DNA from: an uncultured Alphaproteobacteria bacterium
GTDB lineage: Bacteria; Pseudomonadota; Alphaproteobacteria; RF32; CAG-239
Direction: 5' to 3'
Length of the DNA: 64,000 bases
Assembly: GCA_944391475.1 (NCBI GenBank)
Contig: CALXTR010000006.1
Span: 17,965 to 81,964 of the forward strand
Shown here: positions 18,497-28,315 of the stretch, one piece after another
How positions within the stretch are numbered: the first letter of the stretch is position 1
How the letters are laid out: every line of letters starts with the position of its first letter
The notes under the pieces: generated by a model
Database searches by the model: none
Seen by the model: the letters and a program-made list of their open reading frames with translations, nothing else
What the model was told of the DNA's origin: nothing
Position numbers and translations under genes: made by a program

Positions 18497-18841
18497 ATGA
18501 AAAAAAGCACCGCTTATTTCAGCATACTACTGATTACATTAGCAATTGTTCTAATCGGATATATAGTTCCGGTTGGAAGCATCAAACATTTTGCCCATGG
18601 TGTTTTTCATGCTGCTTTTAATCCCTTAATTGCCATTTCAGCCGCTGCTTGCGCTTTTATCTTCCTCAACAGCGGTCACTACTGGTTAATAAACATTGCG
18701 TGCGGTTTTATTGCCGCCATTGTCGTTTTGCTGTTGCACAAGAGTGGGTTAGGGGTGATGAGCATACTCATTCGTGCCACAGCATTTGTGTATATTGTTT
18801 ATATTTTAAACTACATCCGACTGATTATCAGTAAAAAGTAA
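18497..18841 (+). CDS. Small polytopic membrane protein, unknown
   Basis: 114 residues, almost entirely hydrophobic, about four membrane helices (roughly 6-28, 38-57, 60-80, 88-110). AAAGGAG gives a clear ribosome site. No family recognised. Probably in an operon with the ankyrin-like gene before it and, originally, nagA after it (4 bp apart). Confidence 0.65.
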   Translation: MKKSTAYFSILLITLAIVLIGYIVPVGSIKHFAHGVFHAAFNPLIAISAAACAFIFLNSGHYWLINIACGFIAAIVVLLLHKSGLGVMSILIRATAFVYIVYILNYIRLIISKK

Positions 18842-18845
18842 GCTA

Positions 18846-19406
18846 ATGAAAACCAACCAAATACAGGTTTATTATAACGCCAATATTTTTTACCAAAATC
18901 AGCTCCAATTAGGTGGTGTACTGGTAGAAGACGGCAAAATTATTGCCATTGAAACAGATACGACTAAGTTTCGCCATATTGATGAGCAAATAGATTTATC
19001 CGGAAAATATTTGATTCCCGGATTTATAGATACTCACATTCACGGCATTGGCGGATATAGCTTTCAAAATCAGTCTAGTCAGGATGTTTTAGAAGCCTCA
19101 CAAAAGCTAGCCACATACGGCGTAACCTCTTTTATCCCGACCATATCACGTTCAAGCGCGCAAGACGATGAAATTATTGGGGATATTCAAGCAATTGTCA
19201 CAGCAAACAGATATGTTCACGAGGGGACACCTATTTACCCCATATCAATTTGTCGCATAATATATATTATGTATAGTAAGATTGTGAGATACGCAATAAA
19301 GCTTCCTATCAGCAGCAATTGCGCACAAAGACGCTCAAACAATTTTGAACGCTCACAACGCCGCCGATATCAATTCTCGTGTATAATTATGCTGAGGTCG
19401 TCGTAA
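18846..19406 (+). pseudogene. nagA: Truncated N-acetylglucosamine-6-phosphate deacetylase
   Basis: Residues 1 to about 131 match the N-terminal third of NagA: small beta domain, then KYLIPGFIDTHIHGIGG with the metal-binding HxH, and TYGVTSFIPT. Normal NagA is about 380 residues and continues with a GLHLEGPF motif right where similarity stops (about base 19235). The remaining 54 codons are AT-rich, unrelated, and run over the 3' end of the convergent yejF-type gene. The missing two thirds carry most of the active site, so the product cannot work. Looks like a 3' deletion or rearrangement junction. Confidence 0.8.
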
Positions 19407-20936
19407 AATCTCATCACTTGAACCAATTTCAACCAGCTGACCATCTTTCATCACACCAATACGATCTGCAACCGCACGAATGGCCGCCATATCATGAGAT
19501 ATAAAAATATAAGAAATTTCTCGTTGTTCTTGAATCTGATTTAACAGCTGCAAAACTTGTTTTTGTATGGTCGCATCTAAAGCCGACGTTGGTTCATCTA
19601 AAATCAGAATTTTGGGTTTGAGAACCAGAGCTCTCGCAATTGCAATTCTCTGCCGTTGTCCACCGGAAAACTCATGCGGATATTTGTTGAGCGCATCATC
19701 AGCAAGCCCTACTTCTCGCAACACCTTAACAATCCAGCGACGCTTTTCGGCTTTGGAAAGTTCCGGAAAATGTACTTCCAAACCCTCGCCGACAATTTCT
19801 TCGACTGACATCCGCGGATTAAGTGAATTATACGGATCCTGAAACACGATTTGAACCAACTTACGAAAACTTTTGCTAGATTGAATAATGTTTTGTTTTT
19901 CCTCAACATTTTCGAAACTGACAAAGCCATCATGTTTGATCAGATTAGCAATTGCTAAGCCCAAAGTGGTTTTTCCTGAGCCAGATTCCCCCACAATCCC
20001 CAAGGTTTCATTACGATATAACTCCAAAGAAACACGATTAACCGCAGTAAGTTTAGTCAGAGTTTTACCCCAAAAGTTCTTTTTGAGATCAAACTCGACC
20101 GTAACATCATTAGCTGTCATCACAATTTCTTTGCCAATTTTATCATTGTTTTTCAATGAATAGAATGAAGAAATTAAGCTTCTGGTATACTCATGTTGCG
20201 GGTCATTAAACACTTTTTCAACATCACCCTGCTCCACTATCTGCCCACTTTTCATCACCAGCACACGATTGGCAATTTTTCGCACCAAACGTAAGTCATG
20301 ACTAATAAAAATAATCGACATACCGGTAGTTTCGCGCAGTTTTAACAGCAAATCCACAATCTGCTTTTGCACCGTCACATCCAGAGCCGTTGTCGGTTCA
20401 TCTGCCACCAAAATCTCAGGATTATTCGCCATTGCCATCGCAATCATCACTCTTTGACGTTGTCCGCCAGATAGTTCAAACGGAAAAGAGTTCATTCTTT
20501 GCCGCGCATTTTTAATGCCGGTCATCTTCAAAAGACGCAACACCTCTTTTTTTGCATCTTTGGAGCTAAATCCGCGATGCAAAGTCAAAGCTTCACTGAT
20601 TTGTTTCCCCACTCTGTGCAACGGATTGAGTGATGACATAGGCTCTTGGAAAATAAATGCGATTTTATTGCCGCGAATTTGTTGAATTTTCTTATCCCCA
20701 ATCAGCTCCCTTCCTTCAAGTTTTATCGAAGAATTTGAGCTATGGAACGCTTTTGGATAAGGCAACAAACCAAGCAAAGACAACGCACTAACAGACTTTC
20801 CTGAACCAGATTCTCCCACAATACCTAAAATTTCGCCTTTTTCAACTTCAAAGGACACATCTTTAACCGCTTGCGAGGCCAAACCATTGCTATTCCTAAA
20901 AAAAACCGAGAGATTTTTAACTTCAAGCAGCGCCAT
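19353..20936 (-). CDS. yejF: ABC transporter ATP-binding protein with two ATPase domains (YejF-like)
   Basis: 527 residues, two complete ATPase domains. Each has Walker A (GESGSGKS, about 38-45; GESGSGKT, about 314-321), an LSGGQRQR-type signature (ELSGGQRQR and EFSGGQRQR), Walker B (ILVADEPT and ILILDEPT) and the switch His (ISHD). This is the fused OppD-OppF layout of YejF, the energiser of a peptide/microcin C type importer. Its start overlaps the stop of yejE by 1 nt. The 3' end overlaps the nagA remnant on the other strand. Confidence 0.92.
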   Translation of the reverse strand: MALLEVKNLSVFFRNSNGLASQAVKDVSFEVEKGEILGIVGESGSGKSVSALSLLGLLPYPKAFHSSNSSIKLEGRELIGDKKIQQIRGNKIAFIFQEPMSSLNPLHRVGKQISEALTLHRGFSSKDAKKEVLRLLKMTGIKNARQRMNSFPFELSGGQRQRVMIAMAMANNPEILVADEPTTALDVTVQKQIVDLLLKLRETTGMSIIFISHDLRLVRKIANRVLVMKSGQIVEQGDVEKVFNDPQHEYTRSLISSFYSLKNNDKIGKEIVMTANDVTVEFDLKKNFWGKTLTKLTAVNRVSLELYRNETLGIVGESGSGKTTLGLAIANLIKHDGFVSFENVEEKQNIIQSSKSFRKLVQIVFQDPYNSLNPRMSVEEIVGEGLEVHFPELSKAEKRRWIVKVLREVGLADDALNKYPHEFSGGQRQRIAIARALVLKPKILILDEPTSALDATIQKQVLQLLNQIQEQREISYIFISHDMAAIRAVADRIGVMKDGQLVEIGSSDEILRRPQHNYTRELISAAL

Positions 20937-21979
20937 TATTTATTTTTCCTCGCATCAAAAGCATCACGCACCCCTTCCCCTATAAAAATCAATAAGGTAA
21001 GTAACGTGGCTAATACAACAAAAATACTTAATCCAATCCATGGCGCCTGTAAATTATCCTTACCCTGGCGAACCAAATCACCAAGCGATGGATACTCATA
21101 AGGCAATCCAAACCCCAAGAAATCCAATGCCGTTAGAGCCACAATTGCTTCTGAAAGAATAAATGGCACAAACGTAATGGTCGCAATCACAGCATTAGGT
21201 AATATATGCCGGAACATAATACGCGCATTGCTAACCCCAAGCGCCTTAGCGGCCATAACAAATTCCAAATTTCTAGCCCTCAAAAATTCTGCCCGCACCA
21301 CTCCGGTCAAATTCACCCACGAAAACAAAATCAGGATTAATAACAAAGTCCAAAATGTCGGAGTAAAAATACTAGCAATGATGATAAGTACAAACAGCTG
21401 CGGCAAAGATTCCCAAATTTCCATAAATCTCTGCATAAAGATATCGAGCTTGCCGCCAAAATATCCTTGGATTGCACCGGCAAAAATACCAATGACAGAA
21501 GAAATGGCCGTCAATAAAAATGCAAACACAATTGATAAGCGCAACCCATAGACAATCCGAACCAAAATATCGCGTCCTTCATCATCGGTCCCCAACCAGT
21601 GACGTGCGGAAGGAGGCGCCGGAGTTGGGCTACTCAAATCATAATCAACCGTATTAAAAGAAAAACGAATTGGTGGCCAAATTGCCCAACCGTCTTTTTC
21701 AATATTTTCTAAAATAAGCTTGTCTTTATAATCTGCCGGTGTTGGAAAATCCCCTCCAAAATCTGCATCGCTATAAGTCTTAAACAACGGGAAATATAAA
21801 TCACCTTTGTAAGCCAAAACCAATGGCTTATCATTAGCCCAAATTTCGGCAAACAAGCTCAAAATGAACACCCCAAGAAAAATCACCAAAGAAATAACCG
21901 CACGCCGATTAGCGGCAAAAACCGCCATTCGCCGCCGGTTCAAAGGAGAAATATGTCTTTTCAACCATTTGTGAAACAA
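20936..21979 (-). CDS. yejE: Oligopeptide/microcin C-type ABC permease YejE
   Basis: 347 residues, read from a TTG at 21979. This start keeps the conserved ISPLNRRR...F..NRR N-terminus of YejE, has AGGGAAG upstream and lies 12 bp from the previous gene. Family features: ANDKPL, YFPLFKTYSDADFGGDF, HWLGTDDEGRDIL (the GTD motif), and the cytoplasmic EAA loop with LGVSNARIMFRHILPNA. About six membrane helices. Normally pairs with YejB in the membrane; no yejB or yejA is present in this operon. Confidence 0.93.
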   Translation of the reverse strand: MFHKWLKRHISPLNRRRMAVFAANRRAVISLVIFLGVFILSLFAEIWANDKPLVLAYKGDLYFPLFKTYSDADFGGDFPTPADYKDKLILENIEKDGWAIWPPIRFSFNTVDYDLSSPTPAPPSARHWLGTDDEGRDILVRIVYGLRLSIVFAFLLTAISSVIGIFAGAIQGYFGGKLDIFMQRFMEIWESLPQLFVLIIIASIFTPTFWTLLLILILFSWVNLTGVVRAEFLRARNLEFVMAAKALGVSNARIMFRHILPNAVIATITFVPFILSEAIVALTALDFLGFGLPYEYPSLGDLVRQGKDNLQAPWIGLSIFVVLATLLTLLIFIGEGVRDAFDARKNK

Positions 21980-21991
21980 TTTACACTTCCC

Positions 21992-24970
21992 TTAGTTTTT
22001 CTTTTCATCACCAAGCTCTGGGATTTCAGAATCATTCTTTTCAAACAACTTATTTTCATCAAAATCTGTTTGATTTTCTATCAATTGAGGAATCAACATT
22101 TCTGGTTTAGACTGTGAAATTTTGGGAGTTTCCTCCACGGGCGGCAGAGGTGGAACCGGAGCCTTAATTTCCAATTGATCAGCAACGCTATTTGATACAT
22201 CAATATCATCTTCATCAGCATTAGCAATAATTTCAGCTGTCAAATTATCCAAATCAGATTTCTGAACTTGGTCTTGATTTTGGGGCTGATTATTTTCCTC
22301 ATCAGTACCGATTTTTATAATAATTTTATCAGATTTATCATCACCTTGAGGAACAATTACCACTTTTTGAGAGCTATCAGGTTCATTATCATCTGTTTGT
22401 TGGGGATTGTTTTCTTTAAGTTTAGCCTCATCAGCCTGTGCTTGATCATCATCGATTTCTTCTTGAGGTGTATTAACCACAGACTTTGCTTGTTCTACCA
22501 AATCTTTCTGTTGAGGCTGAGTAACTCCAGGCTGTACTTGTTCTTCCGCATCTGTCTGTTGAGACACAGTAAGCTCAGGCTTTGTTTCATCATCTTTAGC
22601 CAAATTTTCTGTGACCACATCCTCCGTTTCAATCTGCTCCTGTTTTTCTTCAGCAGGTTTATCATTTTGGGGTTCCGACACAACCTTGGCACTTCCGATT
22701 TCAACATTTTGAACTTGCGGTAAAGAATCTGTCTTGAGTGTATCGGCACCTGATTGTTCAGATTGAATATTTGTAGCCTCAATCACCTCAGAAACAACCG
22801 CCATACTTTCCTGATTTTTTGTTTTCTCCACTTCAGATACATTTTCAGCAACCGAATTATCCACCAAATTTTTCGGCTGAGCGCTGGCCTCACTACCTGC
22901 ATTTGCTTTTGCTGCAATTTCATCTGTACGAAGTTTAATTTTTTTGACTTTCTCTGCTTCCTGTTTTGCAACTTCAGATATTGTCTTAAGTTCTTGTTTT
23001 ACTAAACTTTCTTTAGCATACTTAGGATCCTGCAGTTTACTTGCCTCAACTTCCTTTTCCACCAATACCGGCATTTCAATTGGTATTACCATATCCGGAT
23101 AATTAGCTCTTAGCCAATTTCTAAACCACTCATTGGCATCAGCTAAAGCATCAATTGAACTTTTTTCAATAGTATTTTGTTTTTTAATTGTTTCTAACAG
23201 TTCGTTTTTGACGCCTTCATCAAGATTTAAGCCTTCTTGTTCTTTGCATTCATCCTTCTTAAACAAGTATTGTCTCACAATCTTTGGAGCACTACAAAAC
23301 TGATTATTGATAGAAAACTTATTATGCTTAGGATCACGAATGGCCATAGACACCATATTTTGTGCTTCAAATTTATCTGCTGGTTTCAAACCTGCAATTT
23401 CCAAACCACTCATACCTTGCAAAATCACAACCGTATTTTTATCTGCTCCCGCTTCGCGAAGTTGGCGCATAAAATCAGCTATTTTACCAAACAAGCATGC
23501 CGTCTGCTCAAAATAAGCATTCATCTGTTTGGATTCATCTTTTTCTACTCCGCCTTTTACAATCCACTTTTCAACTGGTTTAAGCTGACAAAATTCGTCA
23601 TAAACAAAAGCTTGCCCCGGCAAATTCATCCAAACCACATATGCCCGATTTCCTTTACCCTTAGCAATGTCCTCAACAACAGTATCAAGCGTTTTAACAC
23701 TACCCAAAGATTTGAGCTTAGCATAATCTATCCCTACCAAAGGAACATCAGCCACATTAAATGACTTAAGCACATTATACAACGGCCGATTAAGCGTAAA
23801 CATATCCATACTTCCCAACCACTGCCCTAAAAGAACCATGGTACGTTGCCGCAAAGAAAACTTATCTTCATTTAAAGCAAAGGGAACCATTTCTCGACGA
23901 GAGCATGCATTTGCTATTGGTTTTCCATCAATAAAGCATAGCTCGGCATTAGCGTCTTCAAAAACTTTTCTCACATATCCATTTTTCTCAAAAGTAGCTA
24001 ACAGTTCATTTGATTTTAGACTTGAATGCTTTTCAGCCAGACTATTAAAGTCCCAATTATCGGCATACTCCGCCGGATTGACCAACAAATCAGCATCTGT
24101 TGTCATATTCAGGCTCTGCGCCAGATTTTCAAATTCATCATTTCCCAAAGTATATGCATTAGGAAACAAAGCAAAACCATGGTTAGTATATAACCCTAGC
24201 ATGGCATTAAGAGCATTTTTAGCTCTAGGATATTTGGGGCTTATTTTCTCTAAATAGCGATAAGTAGGCAAATTAGGCACGGCCACAAACACAAAATTAT
24301 TGCCTTTTTTATTATTGGTAATCACCTTATCGGCATAAACTTCATAAAAATCAGCCATATTGTTACGTTGATTATAAAGTTTGACAACCGAAACCGAAGC
24401 AATTGCAGCTAATACCACTACCATATAAAATTGTTTGCGATTGCTGGCAAAAGTAAAGAATAACCATGCAACCAATAAGATTACCAGAGCGGCAATCAAA
24501 AGCGAATATGAAGCAAACCACCCAGCAGAAGCTCCATCCAACCACTTAAGAGCAAATTCATGCAGAAAAGAAGCAGAATCAAATAGTGCAAATTGGTTCA
24601 CCAACACCACAAACAAGAAAGCAACCAATGCAGCAGCCACCAAGTTCTGAATAAAACGAGCCAATGAAGCCACAAACATCAGCAACCAAGACATACCCAA
24701 CAAAGCCAGCAATATATAAGAAACTTCCGGCACAAACTCCCACGGAGCACCGCGAAATGCATTTAAGTTGCCCACTTTTAGAAACAAAACAAAATCTATT
24801 GCCGCAAGCAAGAATACAATCAAAGACTTATTAAACCAATCTGCCAAATAGCTCAGCACCCCCGGCCCTTGTTTTTTGACTTTTATTTTGATTTTTTTCT
24901 CCACCACTTTATCAGGTTCTTTGGCGGAAACAAGAGTAGATGGCCGTTCTTCAATTATAATGTCTTCCAT
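21992..24970 (-). CDS. Five-helix membrane protein with sulfatase-like, apparently inactive periplasmic domain and long acidic tail
   Basis: 992 residues. Basic cytoplasmic N-terminus, five membrane helices (about 49-67, 82-105, 109-130, 150-174, 180-198), a periplasmic region (about 220-600), and a tail (about 640-992) rich in Glu, Gln, Asp, Asn that is probably disordered. The periplasmic part has the strand order of alkaline phosphatase/sulfatase enzymes: NFVFVAV (225-231), the middle AYVVWMNLPGQAFVYDEF, and NTVVILQGMSG (512-521). The metal-binding Asp after the first strand and the DHG of the last motif are replaced, as in the E. coli pseudo-hydrolase YejM/PbgA/LapC, which also has five helices. 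Operon head for yejE and yejF. The assignment is inference; the tail has no match known to me. Confidence 0.55.
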   Translation of the reverse strand: MEDIIIEERPSTLVSAKEPDKVVEKKIKIKVKKQGPGVLSYLADWFNKSLIVFLLAAIDFVLFLKVGNLNAFRGAPWEFVPEVSYILLALLGMSWLLMFVASLARFIQNLVAAALVAFLFVVLVNQFALFDSASFLHEFALKWLDGASAGWFASYSLLIAALVILLVAWLFFTFASNRKQFYMVVVLAAIASVSVVKLYNQRNNMADFYEVYADKVITNNKKGNNFVFVAVPNLPTYRYLEKISPKYPRAKNALNAMLGLYTNHGFALFPNAYTLGNDEFENLAQSLNMTTDADLLVNPAEYADNWDFNSLAEKHSSLKSNELLATFEKNGYVRKVFEDANAELCFIDGKPIANACSRREMVPFALNEDKFSLRQRTMVLLGQWLGSMDMFTLNRPLYNVLKSFNVADVPLVGIDYAKLKSLGSVKTLDTVVEDIAKGKGNRAYVVWMNLPGQAFVYDEFCQLKPVEKWIVKGGVEKDESKQMNAYFEQTACLFGKIADFMRQLREAGADKNTVVILQGMSGLEIAGLKPADKFEAQNMVSMAIRDPKHNKFSINNQFCSAPKIVRQYLFKKDECKEQEGLNLDEGVKNELLETIKKQNTIEKSSIDALADANEWFRNWLRANYPDMVIPIEMPVLVEKEVEASKLQDPKYAKESLVKQELKTISEVAKQEAEKVKKIKLRTDEIAAKANAGSEASAQPKNLVDNSVAENVSEVEKTKNQESMAVVSEVIEATNIQSEQSGADTLKTDSLPQVQNVEIGSAKVVSEPQNDKPAEEKQEQIETEDVVTENLAKDDETKPELTVSQQTDAEEQVQPGVTQPQQKDLVEQAKSVVNTPQEEIDDDQAQADEAKLKENNPQQTDDNEPDSSQKVVIVPQGDDKSDKIIIKIGTDEENNQPQNQDQVQKSDLDNLTAEIIANADEDDIDVSNSVADQLEIKAPVPPLPPVEETPKISQSKPEMLIPQLIENQTDFDENKLFEKNDSEIPELGDEKKN

Positions 24971-25035
24971 TGCATTATCCTTACAGATTTATGTCCTGGA
25001 AAATATATAAGCATAAGATTTGTGATATTTAAAGC

Positions 25036-25071
25036 AAAAACCTCGAAGCTTGCATAAGTTTCGAGGTTTTT
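25036..25071 (-). terminator. Terminator of rpsD
   Basis: Stem AAACCTCGAA / TTCGAGGTTT with an 11-nt loop and a T-rich run on the minus strand side. Confidence 0.75.
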
Positions 25072-25093
25072 AAGAAAAATACGAAAATGGTTA

Positions 25094-25708
25094 CTATCTT
25101 GAGTAGAACTCGATAACCAGGTTCGGTTCCATTTGAGATGCATAAGGAACATCATCAAACTTCGGAACAAAGGTATATTTTGCAGTTAACTTTTTGCTAT
25201 CAACTTCAAGATAACCAGGCAAATCGCGGCTGGTAGATTCTACAGCAGCAATAACCATCGGTAACTGTTTAGATTTTTCACGAACTTCAATCACATCACC
25301 GGCTTTAACCATATAAGACGGGATATTAACTTTTTTACCATTAACCAAAACGTGACCATGGTTAACAAATTGGCGAGCAGCAAATACAGTCGGTACAAAC
25401 TTTGATCTGTAAACCAAGTTGTCCAAACGAGATTCGAGCAAGCCGATTAAATTTTCAGCAGTATCGCCTTTTCTTCTGATAGCTTCTTCATAATATTTAC
25501 GGAATTGTTTTTCACCAATATTACCATAGCTAGTTTTCAAACTCTGTTTAGCATAGAGCTGCTCACCATAGTCAGTTTGTTTTTTTCTACGTTGACCATG
25601 TTGACCGGGAGCATATTCTCTTTTAGCAAAAGAACTATTGGGATTACCCCACAAAGCTTTACCATAACGGCGTTCAGCTTTTTTCTTAGCGTTTTCAATA
25701 CTTTTCAT
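25094..25708 (-). CDS. rpsD: 30S ribosomal protein S4
   Basis: 204 residues. N-terminal [28 protein letters not shown], and the S4 RNA-binding domain with [17 protein letters not shown] and [23 protein letters not shown]4 starts assembly of the small-subunit body and can act as an autoregulator. Stand-alone gene as in other alphaproteobacteria. The start gives a slightly unusual N-terminus ([10 protein letters not shown]) compared with the usual S4, but the ribosome site (TTAGGATTT on the minus strand) fits it. Confidence 0.97.
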   Translation of the reverse strand: MKSIENAKKKAERRYGKALWGNPNSSFAKREYAPGQHGQRRKKQTDYGEQLYAKQSLKTSYGNIGEKQFRKYYEEAIRRKGDTAENLIGLLESRLDNLVYRSKFVPTVFAARQFVNHGHVLVNGKKVNIPSYMVKAGDVIEVREKSKQLPMVIAAVESTSRDLPGYLEVDSKKLTAKYTFVPKFDDVPYASQMEPNLVIEFYSR

Positions 25709-25912
25709 CGATAAATCCTAATTTTGTTACACATACATTTTTGTTCCGGTAGTTTCGGCCCTTAAGATTCTGCCGAACGGGAAATTTCATCCACCTTCCC
25801 AGAAGTGGGTTCAACTTACATCACTTTTTTTCAAATTTCAAGTACAATTTTCAAAAAAAAAGCTGGAAAACAAACCTCAACGAGTTAATATAGTCGCAAA
25901 GGAGCACAATAT

Positions 25913-27670
25913 ATGTCATATGATTTACTATTTCGCCGCGCCATAGAGTTGCATGAACAAGGAGAGTTTGACAAAGCAGAGCAACTCTACCGCCAAATTT
26001 TGGAAGCCATACCCGAAAACCCCGATGTATTAAATCTATTAGGGCTAATTGCCCAAATTAAAGGTGTGCACGAAGAAGCCGCCGGACTTTTCTACCGCGC
26101 CATCAAAGCAGATGACAAACGCGCTCCTTTTTATTTTAACTTAGGCATTTCGCTAAACTGTTGGGGCAAACCCTATGAAGCTATTGAGGCTTTTTCCAAT
26201 GCCATCACTCATGAGCCCAACATGAAAGAAGCCTGGCTGCAAATTGCCAATATTCGACACGACTTAGGACAAATCAGCCAAGCCGAAAACGCTTACAGTC
26301 AAGCGCTAAAACTAGATGAAAACTATTGCGAAGCCATGGTTGGCAAAATCATGCTCGACCCCAAGAGTGCCATTTACAATTTACAAGAACTGCAAAACAA
26401 ATTTCCGCATAACGTGCAATTAAAATTTGAGTTAAGCCGGCTCTTTTTAGCCCAACAAGACTATCAATCCGCCCTACTCCAGGCTCAAGACATTGCCACA
26501 GATTGCCAAAACACCACCGAAATCCAAACTCTCTTAGGCCAAATTTTTTTAGGGTTAAACCAAATCACTCCGGCCCAGAATCACCTTACTCGTGCTTTAG
26601 AACTAGATGGCACCAATATTTTAGCGCGACTTAATTTGGCTGATATTCAAGCCCAAAAACAAGATTATACCTCTGCTGAAAGACACTATCTACGAGTTTT
26701 GGAGCTAGACCGTAACAATTTTGCCGCTCACCTGAATTATGCAACTTTGCTATATAAACAACATCGCTTGAGTGAGGCCTTAGAAGAATTTCGCCAAGCC
26801 GTAATTCTCAATCCTAAAAGCGCAGAAGCCAGCAATAATTTGGGCCTCATATTAAAAGACCTGCAAGAATATGAAGAAGCTCTGGGATTGTTTTTTAATG
26901 CTTATGCCCTCAACCCCACGCTTGAAGAAGTTTCCGTCAACCTTTCGGAAACCCTGATGCTATATTATCAAAAAGACCAAGATACCGCCGTTAAAATTGC
27001 CGAAAACTGGCTCAGACAAGCCCCGCAAAACATTTTTGCTATCCGCACAAATGCCGCATTCAAAGGCCTTCCCAGTACTTCAGATGAAAATAAAACCTAC
27101 GCTGAAAAGTTGTTTGATAATTTTGCCGATAATTACGATTTTACCCTCAGACAAATCAATTACAATCTCCCGCAAGCTTTTAGTGATTATATCGGAGAAA
27201 CCAGCGGTCATATATTAGACTTAGGTTGTGGCACCGGATTGTTAGGCCAAGCACTTAAAACCTCACATAACCAAATTATTGGCATCGACATATCTGCCTC
27301 CATGCTGCAAAAAGCCCAAAACAAAGCTGTGTACAAAGAGCTCATCAACCAAGATATTTTATCTTATCTTAATAGTTCGCACCCTACATTTGACTTAATC
27401 ACCGCCGCCGATGTTTTTTGTTATTTTTCTGAGCTCGATCCAATTATTCAAAAATGTTTTCCAAGCAAAATTTGTTTTTCCGTTGAACTAGGCGACAACA
27501 CCAGCAACTGGCAACTATCTTCACAAGGTCGCTACAAACATTCTTTAGAATATGTTAATAAACTATTAAGCTCCAACGGATATAATCAAGTAAAATATCA
27601 ACTATTGACCTTGCGCACCGAAAATGGCCAAGACGTCAAAGGAGCAATGTTTTTAGCTTCCACCACATAA
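25913..27670 (+). CDS. TPR-repeat protein fused to a SAM-dependent methyltransferase
   Basis: 585 residues. About nine or ten TPR units fill residues 1-370 (typical W/L-x-x-x-G/A-x-x-Y/F, e.g. APFYFNLGISLNCWGKPYEAI in two parts). A C-terminal class I methyltransferase covers about 395-585: motif I DLGCGTG at 436-442, acidic ribose-binding end of strand 2 GIDIS at about 458-462, and DLITAADVFCYF as motif IV. TPR-methyltransferase fusions are common in alphaproteobacteria and planctomycetes; targets are unknown. AAAGGAG precedes the ATG. It heads a likely operon with the Nudix and GNAT genes (5 bp and 1 bp gaps). Confidence 0.85.
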   Translation: MSYDLLFRRAIELHEQGEFDKAEQLYRQILEAIPENPDVLNLLGLIAQIKGVHEEAAGLFYRAIKADDKRAPFYFNLGISLNCWGKPYEAIEAFSNAITHEPNMKEAWLQIANIRHDLGQISQAENAYSQALKLDENYCEAMVGKIMLDPKSAIYNLQELQNKFPHNVQLKFELSRLFLAQQDYQSALLQAQDIATDCQNTTEIQTLLGQIFLGLNQITPAQNHLTRALELDGTNILARLNLADIQAQKQDYTSAERHYLRVLELDRNNFAAHLNYATLLYKQHRLSEALEEFRQAVILNPKSAEASNNLGLILKDLQEYEEALGLFFNAYALNPTLEEVSVNLSETLMLYYQKDQDTAVKIAENWLRQAPQNIFAIRTNAAFKGLPSTSDENKTYAEKLFDNFADNYDFTLRQINYNLPQAFSDYIGETSGHILDLGCGTGLLGQALKTSHNQIIGIDISASMLQKAQNKAVYKELINQDILSYLNSSHPTFDLITAADVFCYFSELDPIIQKCFPSKICFSVELGDNTSNWQLSSQGRYKHSLEYVNKLLSSNGYNQVKYQLLTLRTENGQDVKGAMFLASTT

Positions 27671-27681
27671 GGAGAATGCCC

Positions 27682-28314
27682 ATGAACCGCGATGAATTGA
27701 TTGATATTTATGATGAACAGATGAACCTTTTAGGTACAGCACCTCGTTCTCAAGCACATCGTGAAGGCTTATGGCATATGACATTCCATTGCTGGATCGT
27801 AAGCCGCCCCGACAAAATCTGGCTACAACGCCGTGGTGAACACGTTGAAACCCATCCCAACAAATTAGATATTTCCTCGGCCGGACACTTGCTAACCGGA
27901 GAACGACCCAAAGATGGTATCCGCGAGATTAAAGAAGAATTGGGATTAGATGTTGATTTTGATAAACTAACCAAACTCTTTACCGGCAAAAAGATTACCG
28001 AACGTCCCGGTTATATTAACCATGAATTTACCGCCACATATTTGCTCGAAACCCATAAAAAACTTTCTGAACTTATCTTAAACCCCGAAGAGGTGTCTGG
28101 CGTATATGAAATATGCATTGACGACTTGATTAATTTGTTCAATCGCAAGGTCAATAAGGTCTATGGTTCTGGATTAGTTTTGGGTGACGATGGAACGTTT
28201 AGCCTTCAAAGCGGCGCTTTTGGAATTTGTGACTTCACACCGCACAGTGCAGAATATTATCTCAAAATCTTAAACACTGCCAAAAGGTATCTTGAAAATT
28301 CGAAAGCCGCATAA
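27682..28314 (+). CDS. Nudix hydrolase
   Basis: Start at 27682 because AAGGAG ends 7 nt before it; the ATG at 27676 is only 1 nt from the site. 210 residues. Nudix box GHLLTGE......REIKEELGL with six rather than seven residues between the first Glu and REI, a spacing I associate with the isopentenyl isomerase-like Nudix subgroup (SAGHL, DG before the RE). An N-terminal DELIDIYDEQMNLLGTAPRS segment also fits that subgroup. Substrate unknown. Confidence 0.85.
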   Translation: MNRDELIDIYDEQMNLLGTAPRSQAHREGLWHMTFHCWIVSRPDKIWLQRRGEHVETHPNKLDISSAGHLLTGERPKDGIREIKEELGLDVDFDKLTKLFTGKKITERPGYINHEFTATYLLETHKKLSELILNPEEVSGVYEICIDDLINLFNRKVNKVYGSGLVLGDDGTFSLQSGAFGICDFTPHSAEYYLKILNTAKRYLENSKAA

Positions 28315-28315
28315 A

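Noticed and set aside
22268..22723. Plus-strand ORFs opposite the 992-residue protein tail (22268-22723, 22754-23005, 23237-23764)
   Set aside because: Complement of Glu/Gln/Asp-rich codons gives Leu/Phe/Ile-rich frames without stops; no start signals or homology.
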